Of a stretch of DNA of 64,000 nucleotides, positions 35,383 to 43,861 are shown in pieces. The notes under the pieces are model-generated. The model worked only from the letters and a program-made list of their open reading frames with translations. It was not told the origin of the DNA and searched no databases. The stretch comes from Massilia sp. Root133. Lineage in GTDB: Bacteria; Pseudomonadota; Gammaproteobacteria; Burkholderiales; Burkholderiaceae_D. The position numbers and the translations under genes are program-made. Positions within the stretch are counted from its first letter, which is position 1; the number at the start of each line of letters is the position of its first letter. Where the stretch lies: the NCBI RefSeq assembly GCF_001426525.1, contig NZ_LMEW01000034.1, positions 326,190 through 390,189 of the forward strand, written 5' to 3'.

Positions 35383-35970
35383 ATGAACAATGAACTCGGC
35401 GCCTTTTTCGCACTTGCCATCATGCTCGTCACGGACCCGCGCAACGTCGCGCTGTTCGTCCTGCTCGTGGCCGCCGCCGTCGCCGACGTCCGGCACCAGC
35501 GGATCCCGAACCGGCTGACGCTGGGCGGCCTCGCGTTCGGCCTCGCCTACAGCACCGTCGAGCCGTTCTGGGGCGGACACGGATTCCTGTGGTCCCTGGC
35601 CGGGGCCGGCGTCGGCTTTGCCGTGCTCTTCCCGCTGTGGCTGCTGCACCTGACGGGCGCGGGCGACGTCAAGCTGATGGCGATGGCCGGCTCCCTGCTG
35701 GGCCTGCACGCGGTCCCGCTGGCCCTGGTCGGCACCTTCGCCGCCGGCGGCGTGTGCGCCATCCTGTACGCCCTCCGCCACGGCACCCTACGCGTCATGC
35801 TGGGCAACGTCATGCGGATCCTGCACCTGGGCGGCATCGCGGTCACGGCCGGCCTGCCCGTCCGCATCGCGACGACGGACCCGGGTTCCGTCGGCAGGCT
35901 GCCGTACGCCGTTCCCATCGCGCTGGGCACCATCACGACGACGGTCGCCGCGCACTTCGGTTTCCTCTGA
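35383..35970 (+). CDS. cpaA: Tad prepilin peptidase (CpaA/TadV)
   Basis: 195-residue membrane aspartyl protease that cleaves the Flp prepilins and the TadE/F pseudopilins on the cytoplasmic side. The two catalytic aspartates sit in AAVADVRHQRIPNRL and in the GxGD motif TGAGDVKLMA. Six or so hydrophobic helices. RBS GGGAGTAAG. It is the first gene of the Tad operon; about 240 bp upstream separates it from the divergent FAD oxidase gene and should hold the operon promoter. Confidence 0.93.
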   Translation: MNNELGAFFALAIMLVTDPRNVALFVLLVAAAVADVRHQRIPNRLTLGGLAFGLAYSTVEPFWGGHGFLWSLAGAGVGFAVLFPLWLLHLTGAGDVKLMAMAGSLLGLHAVPLALVGTFAAGGVCAILYALRHGTLRVMLGNVMRILHLGGIAVTAGLPVRIATTDPGSVGRLPYAVPIALGTITTTVAAHFGFL

Positions 35971-35986
35971 CAACTCCGGTGACATC

Positions 35987-36814
35987 ATGAAAAACGTCAA
36001 GGCATTCGCCCTGCTGCTGGTTGCGGCCGTCCTCGGCCTCGTGGCCGCCATTTACGCCAACAACTGGGTCGGCCAGCACAACAAGGTCGCGGCCAACAAG
36101 GTCGTCGTCGCCACCGTCGACATCCCCGCCGGCAGCCGGCTCGAACCGGAAATGCTGACGACGATCGACTGGCCCGCCACCGCGCTGCCGACCGGCGCGG
36201 TCGCCGATCCCGCCGCGCTGAAGAGCCGCGTCGTCAAGCAGGACGTCGTCCGCGGCGAGGCCGTCATCGACGGCAAGCTGGCCCCGGTCGGCACGATGGG
36301 CGGCCTGTCCGCCGTCATCGCCGAGGGCAAGCGGGCGATGACGGTGCGCGTCAACGACGTCGTCGGCGTGGCCGGCTTCGCCCTCCCCGGCAACTACGTC
36401 GACATCCTCGTCCACGCCCAGCGCGACGAGGGCAAGGGCGAGACGAAACCGATCAGCAAGACGGTGCTCGAACATGTGCTCGTGCTGGCCGTGGCGCAGG
36501 AAGCCGGCCGCGACGACACCAAGCCGAAGGTCGTCAACGCCGTCACGCTCGAGCTCTCTCTGGCCGACTCGGAAAAACTCGACCTGGCCCGCAGCATCGG
36601 CACCCTGTCGCTCGCCCTGCGCAACCAGTCGGACGAAGCGACCGTCAGCACCGCCGGCATCACCCGCACCGAACTGCTGGGCGAACCGAAGGTCTTCAAG
36701 ACCGCGGCGCCGGTCCGCGTGACGCCGCCCCGGCCGCGCCCCGCCGCGCCCCGCCACTGCATCGAAGTCATCGAGATGCCGGACGGTTCGACCAGGCAGA
36801 GCTGCTTCAACTAG
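35987..36814 (+). CDS. cpaB: Flp pilus assembly protein CpaB/RcpC
   Basis: 275 residues: single N-terminal transmembrane helix (FALLLVAAVLGLVAAIYAN), then a SAF/beta-clip domain (VVVATVDIPAGSRLEPEMLTTIDWP) and the CpaB family region (AMTVRVNDVVGVAGFALPGNYVDIL; VLVLAVAQEAG; AVTLELSLADSEKLDLARSIG). It links the secretin to the inner-membrane platform in the periplasm. Starts 16 bp after cpaA. Confidence 0.93.
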   Translation: MKNVKAFALLLVAAVLGLVAAIYANNWVGQHNKVAANKVVVATVDIPAGSRLEPEMLTTIDWPATALPTGAVADPAALKSRVVKQDVVRGEAVIDGKLAPVGTMGGLSAVIAEGKRAMTVRVNDVVGVAGFALPGNYVDILVHAQRDEGKGETKPISKTVLEHVLVLAVAQEAGRDDTKPKVVNAVTLELSLADSEKLDLARSIGTLSLALRNQSDEATVSTAGITRTELLGEPKVFKTAAPVRVTPPRPRPAAPRHCIEVIEMPDGSTRQSCFN

Positions 36815-36843
36815 CACCCACGCCAACCGGACAGGAGTCAATC

Positions 36844-38289
36844 GTGCGCCATACCGTCCTCACCACCCTCGCGGCCGCCGCACTGTGCTGCGCCAACGCC
36901 GCCGCAGCGACTTCGGCAGCGACCGCCCGGCACGACGCCGCCGCGCTGCGCCAGTGCACCGCGACGCAGGTCGAAAAGCCGTCGTACGTCACGCTCGGCA
37001 AGTCGACCGTCGTGATGCTGCCCTATGCCGTCATCCGCATGGCCGTCGGCGGCGCCCAGCCCGGCCAGCGTGCCGCCGTGGCGCAGCCGGCCGCCGCGCC
37101 TGCCCTGCCGGGCATGCCGCTGGCCCCCATGCCCGCCCCGGCGCCGGAACAGGATGGTGTGTCGGAAGTGCGCATCACGCTGCTGGCCCCCACGGAGCTG
37201 TTCGTCCTCGGCCGCAAGACGGGCGCCATGAACGTGATCCTGCAGGACGCCGACGGCCGCTGCCACCTGAAGGACATCGTCGTGACCGTCGATCCGGAAG
37301 CGCTGCAGTCGCTGCTGGCCGACCTGGTGCCGGACGAACGGGGCATCCGCGTCAAGGCCGCCGAAAACAGCCTCGTGCTGACGGGCGAAGTCAGCGACCC
37401 CGTGGTCCTCGACCAGGTGCTGTCGCTGGCCGCGTCCTACGGCGACGGCAAGAAGGTCGTGAACCTGCTGCATGTCGCGGGTGCCCAGCAGGTCATGCTC
37501 GAGGTGAAGATCGCGGAAGTCAGCAAGACGCTGCTCGACAAACTGGGTTCCAGCGTCGGCCTCGCCCGCAGCCGCAACGGCGGCACGGACACCTTCTCGC
37601 TGCTGTCGAACTTCCTCAGCGAAGGCGGCGGCTTCGCCCAGGCGATGCGGCTCGGCCGCACGACGCTGCAGGTCGACGGCCAGAAAGACGACGGCCTCGT
37701 GCGCGTGCTCGCGGAACCGAACATCATGGCCGTCAGCGGCCAGCAGGCCAGCTTCCTCTCGGGCGGCAAGATCTTCATCCCGGTCGCGCGCGATCCGGGC
37801 GCCGGCGGCTTCACGACGATCACGCTGGAAGAAAAGGAATTCGGCATCGGCATCAAGTTCACGCCGACGGTGCTGGGCGGCTCGCGCGTCAACCTCAAGA
37901 TGGTGTCCGAGGTGTCCGACCTGGCGCAGGCGGGCAACCCGTTCGTGTCGGTCAACGGCGTCACCTCGGTGCTGCCCTCGTTCACCGTGCGGCGCGCCGA
38001 CACGACGGTGCAGCTGAACGACGGCCAGAGCTTCGTGATCGCGGGGCTCATCAAGAACAACACGACGGAGACGGTCAAGCGCTTCCCCGGCCTGGGCGAG
38101 ATCCCCGTGCTCGGCGCGCTGTTCCGCAGCAGCGAATTCCAGAAGGACCAGACGGAGCTGATGTTCGTCGTCACGCCCCGCCTCGTCAAGCCGCTGGCCG
38201 CCACGCCGCGCCTGCCCACCGACAACCACGTGCCGCCGACACGGGCCGACGTGTATCTCAACGGCAGCCTCGAAAGGAGCGAGAAATGA
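36844..38289 (+). CDS. cpaC: Tad outer-membrane secretin (CpaC/RcpA)
   Basis: 481-residue type II/III secretin protein forming the outer-membrane channel for the Flp pilus. Signal peptide (VLTTLAAAALCCANAAAA), an N-terminal BON/secretin-associated region (AENSLVLTGEVSDPVVLDQVLSLA) and the C-terminal secretin domain (VMLEVKIAEVSKTLLDKLGSS, VLAEPNIMAVSGQQASFLSGGK, FVIAGLIKNN, LGEIPVLGALFRS). Translation starts with GTG at 36844 behind CAGGAG. A Pro/Ala/Met-rich insert of about 25 residues lies near residues 75-100. Overlaps the next gene as ATGA. Confidence 0.93.
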   Translation: MRHTVLTTLAAAALCCANAAAATSAATARHDAAALRQCTATQVEKPSYVTLGKSTVVMLPYAVIRMAVGGAQPGQRAAVAQPAAAPALPGMPLAPMPAPAPEQDGVSEVRITLLAPTELFVLGRKTGAMNVILQDADGRCHLKDIVVTVDPEALQSLLADLVPDERGIRVKAAENSLVLTGEVSDPVVLDQVLSLAASYGDGKKVVNLLHVAGAQQVMLEVKIAEVSKTLLDKLGSSVGLARSRNGGTDTFSLLSNFLSEGGGFAQAMRLGRTTLQVDGQKDDGLVRVLAEPNIMAVSGQQASFLSGGKIFIPVARDPGAGGFTTITLEEKEFGIGIKFTPTVLGGSRVNLKMVSEVSDLAQAGNPFVSVNGVTSVLPSFTVRRADTTVQLNDGQSFVIAGLIKNNTTETVKRFPGLGEIPVLGALFRSSEFQKDQTELMFVVTPRLVKPLAATPRLPTDNHVPPTRADVYLNGSLERSEK

Positions 38290-38579
38290 AGACCATCACC
38301 GCATGCGCGCTGGCGCTGCTGGCCGCCGGTTGCGCGGAGACCCCGACCCCGCACTACGACATGCAGCTGGGCGCGGCCGTCCGCGAGGCCAGGCTGGCGA
38401 TGACGATCGATCCCGCCGCGGGCAGCCGCCCCGACGAGGTCAAGGGCATAGACGGCCGCGCCGCGAAGGAAGCGATCAAGCGCTACCAGGATTCGTTCAA
38501 GGAACCGCCGCCCGTCGTGAACGTAGTCAACATCGGCGGCGCAATTGGCGGAGGCAACGGCGGTTCCGGCGGCCGTTGA
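38286..38579 (+). CDS. Small lipoprotein of the Tad locus
   Basis: 97 residues with a lipoprotein signal ending LLAAGC (Cys18). The mature part is short and acidic/basic helical (AVREARLAMTIDPAAG, AAKEAIKRYQDSFKEPPP) and ends in a glycine-rich tail. ATGA overlap with the secretin gene and AAAGGAG ribosome site show it is coupled to it. By position it may be the pilotin-like lipoprotein (RcpB/CpaD place), but there is no recognisable sequence similarity, so this is inference. Confidence 0.7.
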   Translation: MKTITACALALLAAGCAETPTPHYDMQLGAAVREARLAMTIDPAAGSRPDEVKGIDGRAAKEAIKRYQDSFKEPPPVVNVVNIGGAIGGGNGGSGGR

Positions 38580-38654
38580 AGCAGCAGAGGCCGGACCGGT
38601 CCGGTAAGTCGGTCCACTATTTTCACTCACCATCAGCTTGAAAGGACTCTAAAC

Positions 38655-38855
38655 ATGGACATCGTCAAGACCATGACCACCCTGGCCGTCGGCTTCGTAC
38701 GCGAGGAAGACGGTTCGCAGGTCGTCGAGTACGGACTCATCATCGCCCTCGTTTCGATTGCCCTGGCGGTCGGGCTCGCCAAGATCGCCGGCAGCGATCC
38801 GTTCTCGGCACTGGCGACGAAGATCTCCTCGTGCCTGGGCGGCACCTGTTCGTAA
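38655..38855 (+). CDS. flp: Flp-type IVb major pilin, copy 1
   Basis: 66-residue prepilin. Cleavage is expected after Gly20 in EEDG/SQVVEY (the G-XXXXEY Flp signature), leaving a 46-residue mature pilin whose hydrophobic stretch GLIIALVSIALAVGL forms the core. The C-terminus has two cysteines (SCLGGTCS), unusual for Flp pilins. RBS GAAAGGA. Its 5' leader shares much sequence with that of copy 2, so the duplication includes the leader. A hairpin follows the stop. Confidence 0.95.
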   Translation: MDIVKTMTTLAVGFVREEDGSQVVEYGLIIALVSIALAVGLAKIAGSDPFSALATKISSCLGGTCS

Positions 38856-38860
38856 GAATG

Positions 38861-38879
38861 CGGAGCGCCGTCGGCTCCG
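38861..38879 (+). other. Hairpin after first Flp pilin gene
   Basis: CGGAGC (38861-38866) and GCTCCG (38874-38879) can pair with a 7-base loop, 5 bp after the flp1 stop codon. There is no U-run, so it is more likely an mRNA end-stabilising structure than a terminator. Confidence 0.5.
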
Positions 38880-38964
38880 ATATGAAGCAGTAGCAGAGGC
38901 AGCACGGGTCCGACATCGGTCGACCCATGATTTTCCACTCACCAGTCATTGAAAGGACTTCAAC

Positions 38965-39165
38965 ATGGACATCCTGCACACCGTGAAAACCCTGGCCGCC
39001 GACTTTGCACGCGAAGAAGAAGGTTCGCAAGTCGTCGAATACGGACTCATCATCGCCCTGGTGTCGATCGCGCTGGCCGTCGGCCTCTCCAAGATCGCCG
39101 GCACCAGCGCTTTCTCGGCATTGGCAACCAAGGTGGGTACGTGCCTGAGCGGCACCTGCAGCTGA
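38965..39165 (+). CDS. flp: Flp-type IVb major pilin, copy 2
   Basis: 66-residue prepilin, nearly the same as copy 1: identical hydrophobic core and EEEG/SQVVEY processing site, with differences in the N-terminal leader and C-terminal third, which again carries two cysteines (TCLSGTCS). A paralogue produced by tandem duplication. Followed by a very strong hairpin at 39169-39211. Confidence 0.95.
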   Translation: MDILHTVKTLAADFAREEEGSQVVEYGLIIALVSIALAVGLSKIAGTSAFSALATKVGTCLSGTCS

Positions 39166-39168
39166 ACC

Positions 39169-39211
39169 AGAGCGCCGCGGGTGGCGCCGCAGTCCGGCGC
39201 CACCCGGCTCT
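39169..39211 (+). other. Strong intra-operon hairpin after second Flp pilin
   Basis: A perfect 11-bp inverted repeat, CGGGTGGCGCC (39178-39188) and GGCGCCACCCG (39196-39206) with a 7-base loop, extended by AGAGC (39169-39173) with GCTCT (39207-39211). It begins 3 bp after the flp2 stop and lacks a U-run. It would protect the 3' end of pilin mRNA and reduce read-through to the downstream tad genes. Confidence 0.7.
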
Positions 39212-39246
39212 CCGCCAGCACTTGTCACGAGCACGAAAGGACGATC

Positions 39247-40461
39247 ATGCGGTCCCTGATCAAACAGAGGAGAAACGAAGCGGGCGCGGTCATCGTCACC
39301 GTCGCGCTCCTGCTGTTCCTGCTGCTCGGCTTCCTGGGACTGGCGGTCGATCTCGGCCACCTCTTCATCGTCCGCTCGGAACTGCAAACATCCATGGACG
39401 CGTGCGCCCTCGCCGCCGCGCAGGAATTGAACGGCCAGCCCGATGCGCTGGCACGGGCCACGAACGCCGGCATCGCGGCCGGCAACGTCAACCGGGTCGA
39501 CCTGCAGTCCGCCACCTGGAGCGGCAAGGGTCAGGTGACGGCGGCCGACATCACGTTCCGCGACCAGAACCACAACGTGGGCGCCACCAGTGCGACGGCG
39601 CGCTACGTGCGTTGCAACCACGTCCAGCGCGACACGGCGACGAACCTCGTCCACATGGCCGGCCTGCTGGTCGGCTCCTCGGCGTTCGCCGCGAAGATGG
39701 ACGTCGCCGCGCTGGCGGAAGCGACGACCACGCCGGCGCAGTCGACCTGCCCCATGCCCCTCGCGCTGAAACCGAAAGCGGGCGGCGCCAAGCCCAATTT
39801 TGGATTCGTCAAGGGCGAATGGGTCACGCTGCTGAGCAAGACGACCGCGTCGGCCGGGCAAATCGGCTGGGCGAACCTGGACGGCAGCTCCAGCGCCTCC
39901 GAAACGGAAGCCGAACTGAAAGGCTATTGCGGCACCAAAGTGGGCAGCAAGCTGGGCACGCCCGGCGTGCAGGGCACGATCGCCGACACGTGGAATGCGC
40001 GCTTCGGTCTCTACAAGAACAACAGCGGACCGGCCGCCGCGAGCCCCGATTTCACCGGCTTCGTGTACACCCAGGCCGGCACGTGGTCGCCGGGAAGCAA
40101 TGCCTACGGCGACTTCGTCAACAAGCGCCAGGCGTTCGCCAACTGCGCCGCATCGGTCGGCGCCTGCGAGGCCGCGACCAAGCTGAAACTCAACCAGTTC
40201 GCGTCGGTGGCCACGGGCGGCGCGAACGGCGACCTCAAGAAATACGGCACCAACCGGCGCCTCGTCGTCGTGCCGGTCGTCGACGGCGGCTACAACGTGA
40301 TCGACTTCGCCTGCATGCTCCTGCTGCAGCCGATTCCGTCGCCGTTCGACGACGTGCAGCTGGAATTCCTGGGCAACGCGTCGGATGCCTCCAGCCCCTG
40401 CACGGCCAACGGCCTCCCGGGCGGCCTCGCGGGGCCGCTCGTTCCCGTCCTCGTACGATAA
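39247..40461 (+). CDS. tadG: TadG-like pilus assembly protein
   Basis: 404 residues with the N-terminal Tad domain typical of TadG: EAGAVIVTVALLLFLLLGFLGLAVDLGHLFIVRSEL (cut here as successive pieces: a Gly-Ala-Val pseudopilin start, one helix, then VDLGHLFIVRSELQTSMDA). The rest is a large extracytoplasmic domain with several paired cysteines (for example ELKGYCGTKV, ANCAASVGACEA, CMLLLQPIP) and no visible von Willebrand motif, shorter than many TadG proteins. RBS AAAGGA. Placed before tadE, whereas TadG is often last in the operon. Confidence 0.8.
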   Translation: MRSLIKQRRNEAGAVIVTVALLLFLLLGFLGLAVDLGHLFIVRSELQTSMDACALAAAQELNGQPDALARATNAGIAAGNVNRVDLQSATWSGKGQVTAADITFRDQNHNVGATSATARYVRCNHVQRDTATNLVHMAGLLVGSSAFAAKMDVAALAEATTTPAQSTCPMPLALKPKAGGAKPNFGFVKGEWVTLLSKTTASAGQIGWANLDGSSSASETEAELKGYCGTKVGSKLGTPGVQGTIADTWNARFGLYKNNSGPAAASPDFTGFVYTQAGTWSPGSNAYGDFVNKRQAFANCAASVGACEAATKLKLNQFASVATGGANGDLKKYGTNRRLVVVPVVDGGYNVIDFACMLLLQPIPSPFDDVQLEFLGNASDASSPCTANGLPGGLAGPLVPVLVR

Positions 40462-40471
40462 GGAGTTCGCC

Positions 40472-40897
40472 ATGAAGAACCAGAAAGGCGTTGCGCTCGT
40501 CGAGTTTGCCCTGATCCTGCCGATGCTCGTCATGCTGCTGTTCCTGACGACGGAATTCGGCCGCGCCTACTACCAGTACGACACGATCACGAAAGCCGTA
40601 CGGCAGTCGGCGCGCTACCTGTCGGTGCGGGCCCAGGGCACGGGCATCGTCAACGCCAGGAACATCATCGTCTACGGAAACCCGAACGGCACCGGCTCGC
40701 CGCGCTTCGCGGGACTGACGCTGTCCAACGTGCCCGATCCCGTCTGGAGCACGACGGGCAGCTACCCCGTGATGAACACCGTCACCGTCAGTGTCACCGG
40801 ATTCACGTTCGTGCCGATGGCCGGCAGCGTCTTCGGCATGCGTCTCAACAACATAGTCTTCGGCACGATCCAGGCCACGATGCGGAGCCCGTCATGA
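40472..40897 (+). CDS. tadE: TadE-like pseudopilin
   Basis: 141 residues. The N-terminus has the type IV-like pseudopilin segment NQKGVALVEFALILPMLVMLL, likely cleaved by CpaA, then FGRAYYQYDTITKAVRQSARYL that is typical of TadE. The rest is an extracytoplasmic domain. AAGGAG ribosome site. Overlaps the next gene as ATGA. Confidence 0.9.
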   Translation: MKNQKGVALVEFALILPMLVMLLFLTTEFGRAYYQYDTITKAVRQSARYLSVRAQGTGIVNARNIIVYGNPNGTGSPRFAGLTLSNVPDPVWSTTGSYPVMNTVTVSVTGFTFVPMAGSVFGMRLNNIVFGTIQATMRSPS

Positions 40898-41313
40898 ACA
40901 CCAGACAAAGGGGCTCGACCAGCGTCGAATTCGCCCTCGCCTTCCTCCTGCTCCTCGGCTTCCTGCTGGGCATCCTCGACTTTGCGCGCCTGCTGTACAC
41001 GTGGAACGTCGCCAACGAGACCGCCCGGGCCGGCGCACGGTACGCCGTCGTGTGCGCGGATCCGACCAACAAGGCCCGGATCCTGGCGACGATGCAGGGC
41101 CTGATGCCGCAGGTCTCCGACATCGACGTCGTCTGGCAACCGGCCAACTGCGATGCGACCAACTGCGAATCCGTCACCGTCGCGATCACGGGCCTGCAAT
41201 TCCGCTGGATCGCGCCGATTCCGAGCCTGCTGGCCACGCCCCTGGTCATGCTGCCCGGTTTCTCGACCTATCTCCCGCGCGAGATGATGACCTACAACCC
41301 CCTGATCTGCTAG
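40894..41313 (+). CDS. tadF: TadF/TadE-like pseudopilin
   Basis: 139 residues with QRGSTSVEFALAFLLLLGFLL and LLYTWNVANETARAGARYAVV, the same pattern as the previous gene, and a C-terminal domain containing a CDATNC cysteine pair. The ATGA overlap shows coupling to tadE. Named TadF by position; both are TadE-family in sequence. Confidence 0.85.
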   Translation: MNTRQRGSTSVEFALAFLLLLGFLLGILDFARLLYTWNVANETARAGARYAVVCADPTNKARILATMQGLMPQVSDIDVVWQPANCDATNCESVTVAITGLQFRWIAPIPSLLATPLVMLPGFSTYLPREMMTYNPLIC

Positions 41314-41330
41314 CCCATCGAGAGGACACC

Positions 41331-42479
41331 ATGAAGATCGTAATCGTTTCCGAGGACAAGGCCTTCCTCAAGCTGGCGGCCTCGATCCTGGCCGTGACGG
41401 GCCATGACGTCATGAGCACGGCCGGCAACGCGGCCGAACTGCGCACGCTCGCCAAGGCGCTGGCGCCGGACGTGCTGCTGCTGGACGGCCGCGACGACAA
41501 GGCGCTCGACTTCACCCAGATCGAGCGCACGACCATGCAATGCCCCGGCGTGGCGGTGCTGCTGCTCGCCACCGCGCGCGCGCCCGGCTTCCTGATCGAC
41601 GCCATGCGGGCCGGCGTGCGCGAGGTGCTGCCGTCCGTACACCCCGGCGAGCTGCTGGCGGCCGTCGAACGCGCGGCCGTGAAGCTGTCGGCCGTGCGCA
41701 CGGCAAGCCAGGGCAAGATCCACGCCTTCATCGGCACGAGCGGCGGCAGCGGCACGACGTTCCTCGCCACGAACTTCGGCTACCAGCTGGCGCAGTCGCA
41801 CAAGGTGCTGCTGATCGACCTGAACCTGCAGTTCGGCGACGCGCTCAGCTTCCTGCAGGACACCCGCGCGGCAAGCACGATCACGGACCTGACGCGCGAC
41901 ATCAACCGCCTCGACGCGCCGCTGCTGCAGGCCACCACCATCAAGGTCACGCCCGCGTACAGCATCCTCGCGGCGCCGGAAGAACCCGGCCAGGCCGCGG
42001 ACATCCGCCCCGAGCACATCGACGCCATCCTCAAGCTGGCCGTCACGCAGTACGATTTCGTGCTGCTCGACCTGCCGCGCGTGGTGGACGCCATGCTGAT
42101 GACGGCGCTGGACCAGGCTGCGTCGATCTTCCTCGTGCTGCAGGCGAGCGTGCCGCACCTGCGCAATGCCGACAAGCTGCTGTCCGTGTTCCGCTCGCTC
42201 GACTACCCGAAGGACAAGATCGAGCTGCTGCTGAACCGCTACGACAAGCGCGACGACATCACGCTCGACAAGATCCGGCGCACCCTGGGCGCGCACGAGA
42301 TCCACATGATCGCGAACGGCTGGCGCCAGGTGAGCACGGCCATCAACCACGGCGTGCCGCTCGTGCAGGTGGAGCGCAAGCACGGCGTGATCCGCGGCCT
42401 GTCGGAACTGGGCGGCGCGATGGCGGCGGCGGCCGAGCCGCCTGCAAGCCTGTTCGACCGCCTGTTCCGCCGCGCCTGA
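41331..42479 (+). CDS. tadZ: TadZ/CpaE pilus localisation ATPase-like protein
   Basis: 382 residues: N-terminal receiver-like domain (IVIVSEDKAFLKLAASIL, VLLLDGRDDK with a divergent acidic pocket) and a MinD/ParA-like domain beginning at 130. The deviant Walker A is TSGGSGTT: Ser137 replaces the signature lysine of KGGxGKT and Thr142 the Walker lysine. LLIDLNLQFGD and VLLDLPR are the Walker A' and B areas. TadZ proteins are known for atypical Walker A motifs; this copy has neither lysine and may bind nucleotide without hydrolysis. RBS GAGAGGA. Confidence 0.9.
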   Translation: MKIVIVSEDKAFLKLAASILAVTGHDVMSTAGNAAELRTLAKALAPDVLLLDGRDDKALDFTQIERTTMQCPGVAVLLLATARAPGFLIDAMRAGVREVLPSVHPGELLAAVERAAVKLSAVRTASQGKIHAFIGTSGGSGTTFLATNFGYQLAQSHKVLLIDLNLQFGDALSFLQDTRAASTITDLTRDINRLDAPLLQATTIKVTPAYSILAAPEEPGQAADIRPEHIDAILKLAVTQYDFVLLDLPRVVDAMLMTALDQAASIFLVLQASVPHLRNADKLLSVFRSLDYPKDKIELLLNRYDKRDDITLDKIRRTLGAHEIHMIANGWRQVSTAINHGVPLVQVERKHGVIRGLSELGGAMAAAAEPPASLFDRLFRRA

Positions 42480-42498
42480 CCCACCCACGGAGGATGCC

Positions 42499-43851
42499 AT
42501 GTCCCTGCGCGATAAACTCAGCATGCCCGTCGCCGCGGATGCCGGCAAGGCCGGCGTCCAGCAGGCGATCCTGCGCGACGCCTACAAGCAGCTGAAGGAA
42601 CAGATGCACCTGAAGCTGCTCGACCGGTTCGACCTCACGGTGCTGGAGAGCCTGCCGGCCGACCGTCTGCGCCAGGAGATCGCCACCGCGATCGACGGCA
42701 TGCTGCTGGACGAGGACACGCCCATCAGCGGCCTCGAACGGCGCATGCTCGTGCGCGACATCCAGCACGAGATGCTGGGCTTCGGCCCGCTCGAACTGCT
42801 GATGGCCGATCCGGCCGTCTCCGACATCCTCGTCAACGCGTGGGACAAAGTCTACGTCGAACGCCACGGCAAGCTGGAACTGTCCGACGTCACGTTCACG
42901 GACGACCGCCACCTGATGCGCATCATCGACAAGATCGTGTCGCTCGTCGGCCGCCGCATCGACGAATCGAGCCCGATGGTCGACGCGCGCCTGCCCGACG
43001 GCTCGCGCGTGAACGCGGTGATCCCGCCCGTCGCGCTGGACGGCCCGATGATGTCGATCCGCCGTTTCGCGCACATCCCGCTCAAGATGACGAACCTGGT
43101 GGACGAGATGCGCAGCCTCACGCCGGACATGGCCGCCATGCTCGAGGGCCTGAGCCGGGCGAAGGTCAACATGATGATCTCGGGCGGCACGGGCGCCGGC
43201 AAGACGACCTTGCTGAACATCCTGTCCGGCTACATCCCCGAGACCGAGCGCCTCGTGACGATCGAGGACGCGGCCGAGCTGCAGCTGCAGCAGCCGCACG
43301 TCGTGCGCCTGGAAACGCGGCCGCCGAACATCGAAGGCAGGGGCGAGGTCACGGCGCGCGCCCTCGTCAAGAACGCCCTGCGGATGCGGCCGGACCGCAT
43401 CATCATCGGCGAGGTGCGCGGCGCCGAGGCGGTCGACATGCTGCAGGCCATGAACACGGGCCACGAAGGCTCGCTGACGACGATCCACGCGAACACGCCG
43501 CGCGACGCGCTGTCGCGGCTGGAGAACATGATCGGCATGGCCAACCTGAACCTGCCGCACAAGGCGGCGCGCCAGCAGGTCGCGTCCGCCATCACGGTCG
43601 TCATCCAGGCGCTGCGCCTGACGGACGGCCGGCGCAAGGTGACGAGCATCCAGGAGATCACGGGCATGGAAGGCGACGTGATCACGATGCAGGAAATCTT
43701 CGCCTACCACCAGACCGGCGTCGACGGCGATGGCCGCATCATCGGCCATTTCCAGGCGACGGGCGTGCGTCCCCGCTTCGCGGAGCGGCTGCGCGCATTC
43801 GGCATCCACCTGCCCGACCACATGTTCGATCCGTCCCGCCGCCTTGCCTGA
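42499..43851 (+). CDS. tadA: TadA/CpaF pilus assembly ATPase
   Basis: 450-residue type II/IV secretion ATPase powering Flp pilus assembly at the inner membrane. Walker A GGTGAGKT with Lys235, Asp box TIEDAAELQLQ, Walker B RIIIGEVRGAEAVDML, His box HEGSLTTIHANTPRDAL. N-terminal all-alpha region and conserved LGFGPLELLMADPAVSDI. RBS GGAGGA. Length is typical of CpaF. Confidence 0.96.
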   Translation: MSLRDKLSMPVAADAGKAGVQQAILRDAYKQLKEQMHLKLLDRFDLTVLESLPADRLRQEIATAIDGMLLDEDTPISGLERRMLVRDIQHEMLGFGPLELLMADPAVSDILVNAWDKVYVERHGKLELSDVTFTDDRHLMRIIDKIVSLVGRRIDESSPMVDARLPDGSRVNAVIPPVALDGPMMSIRRFAHIPLKMTNLVDEMRSLTPDMAAMLEGLSRAKVNMMISGGTGAGKTTLLNILSGYIPETERLVTIEDAAELQLQQPHVVRLETRPPNIEGRGEVTARALVKNALRMRPDRIIIGEVRGAEAVDMLQAMNTGHEGSLTTIHANTPRDALSRLENMIGMANLNLPHKAARQQVASAITVVIQALRLTDGRRKVTSIQEITGMEGDVITMQEIFAYHQTGVDGDGRIIGHFQATGVRPRFAERLRAFGIHLPDHMFDPSRRLA

Positions 43852-43861
43852 GGAGAGCGTC

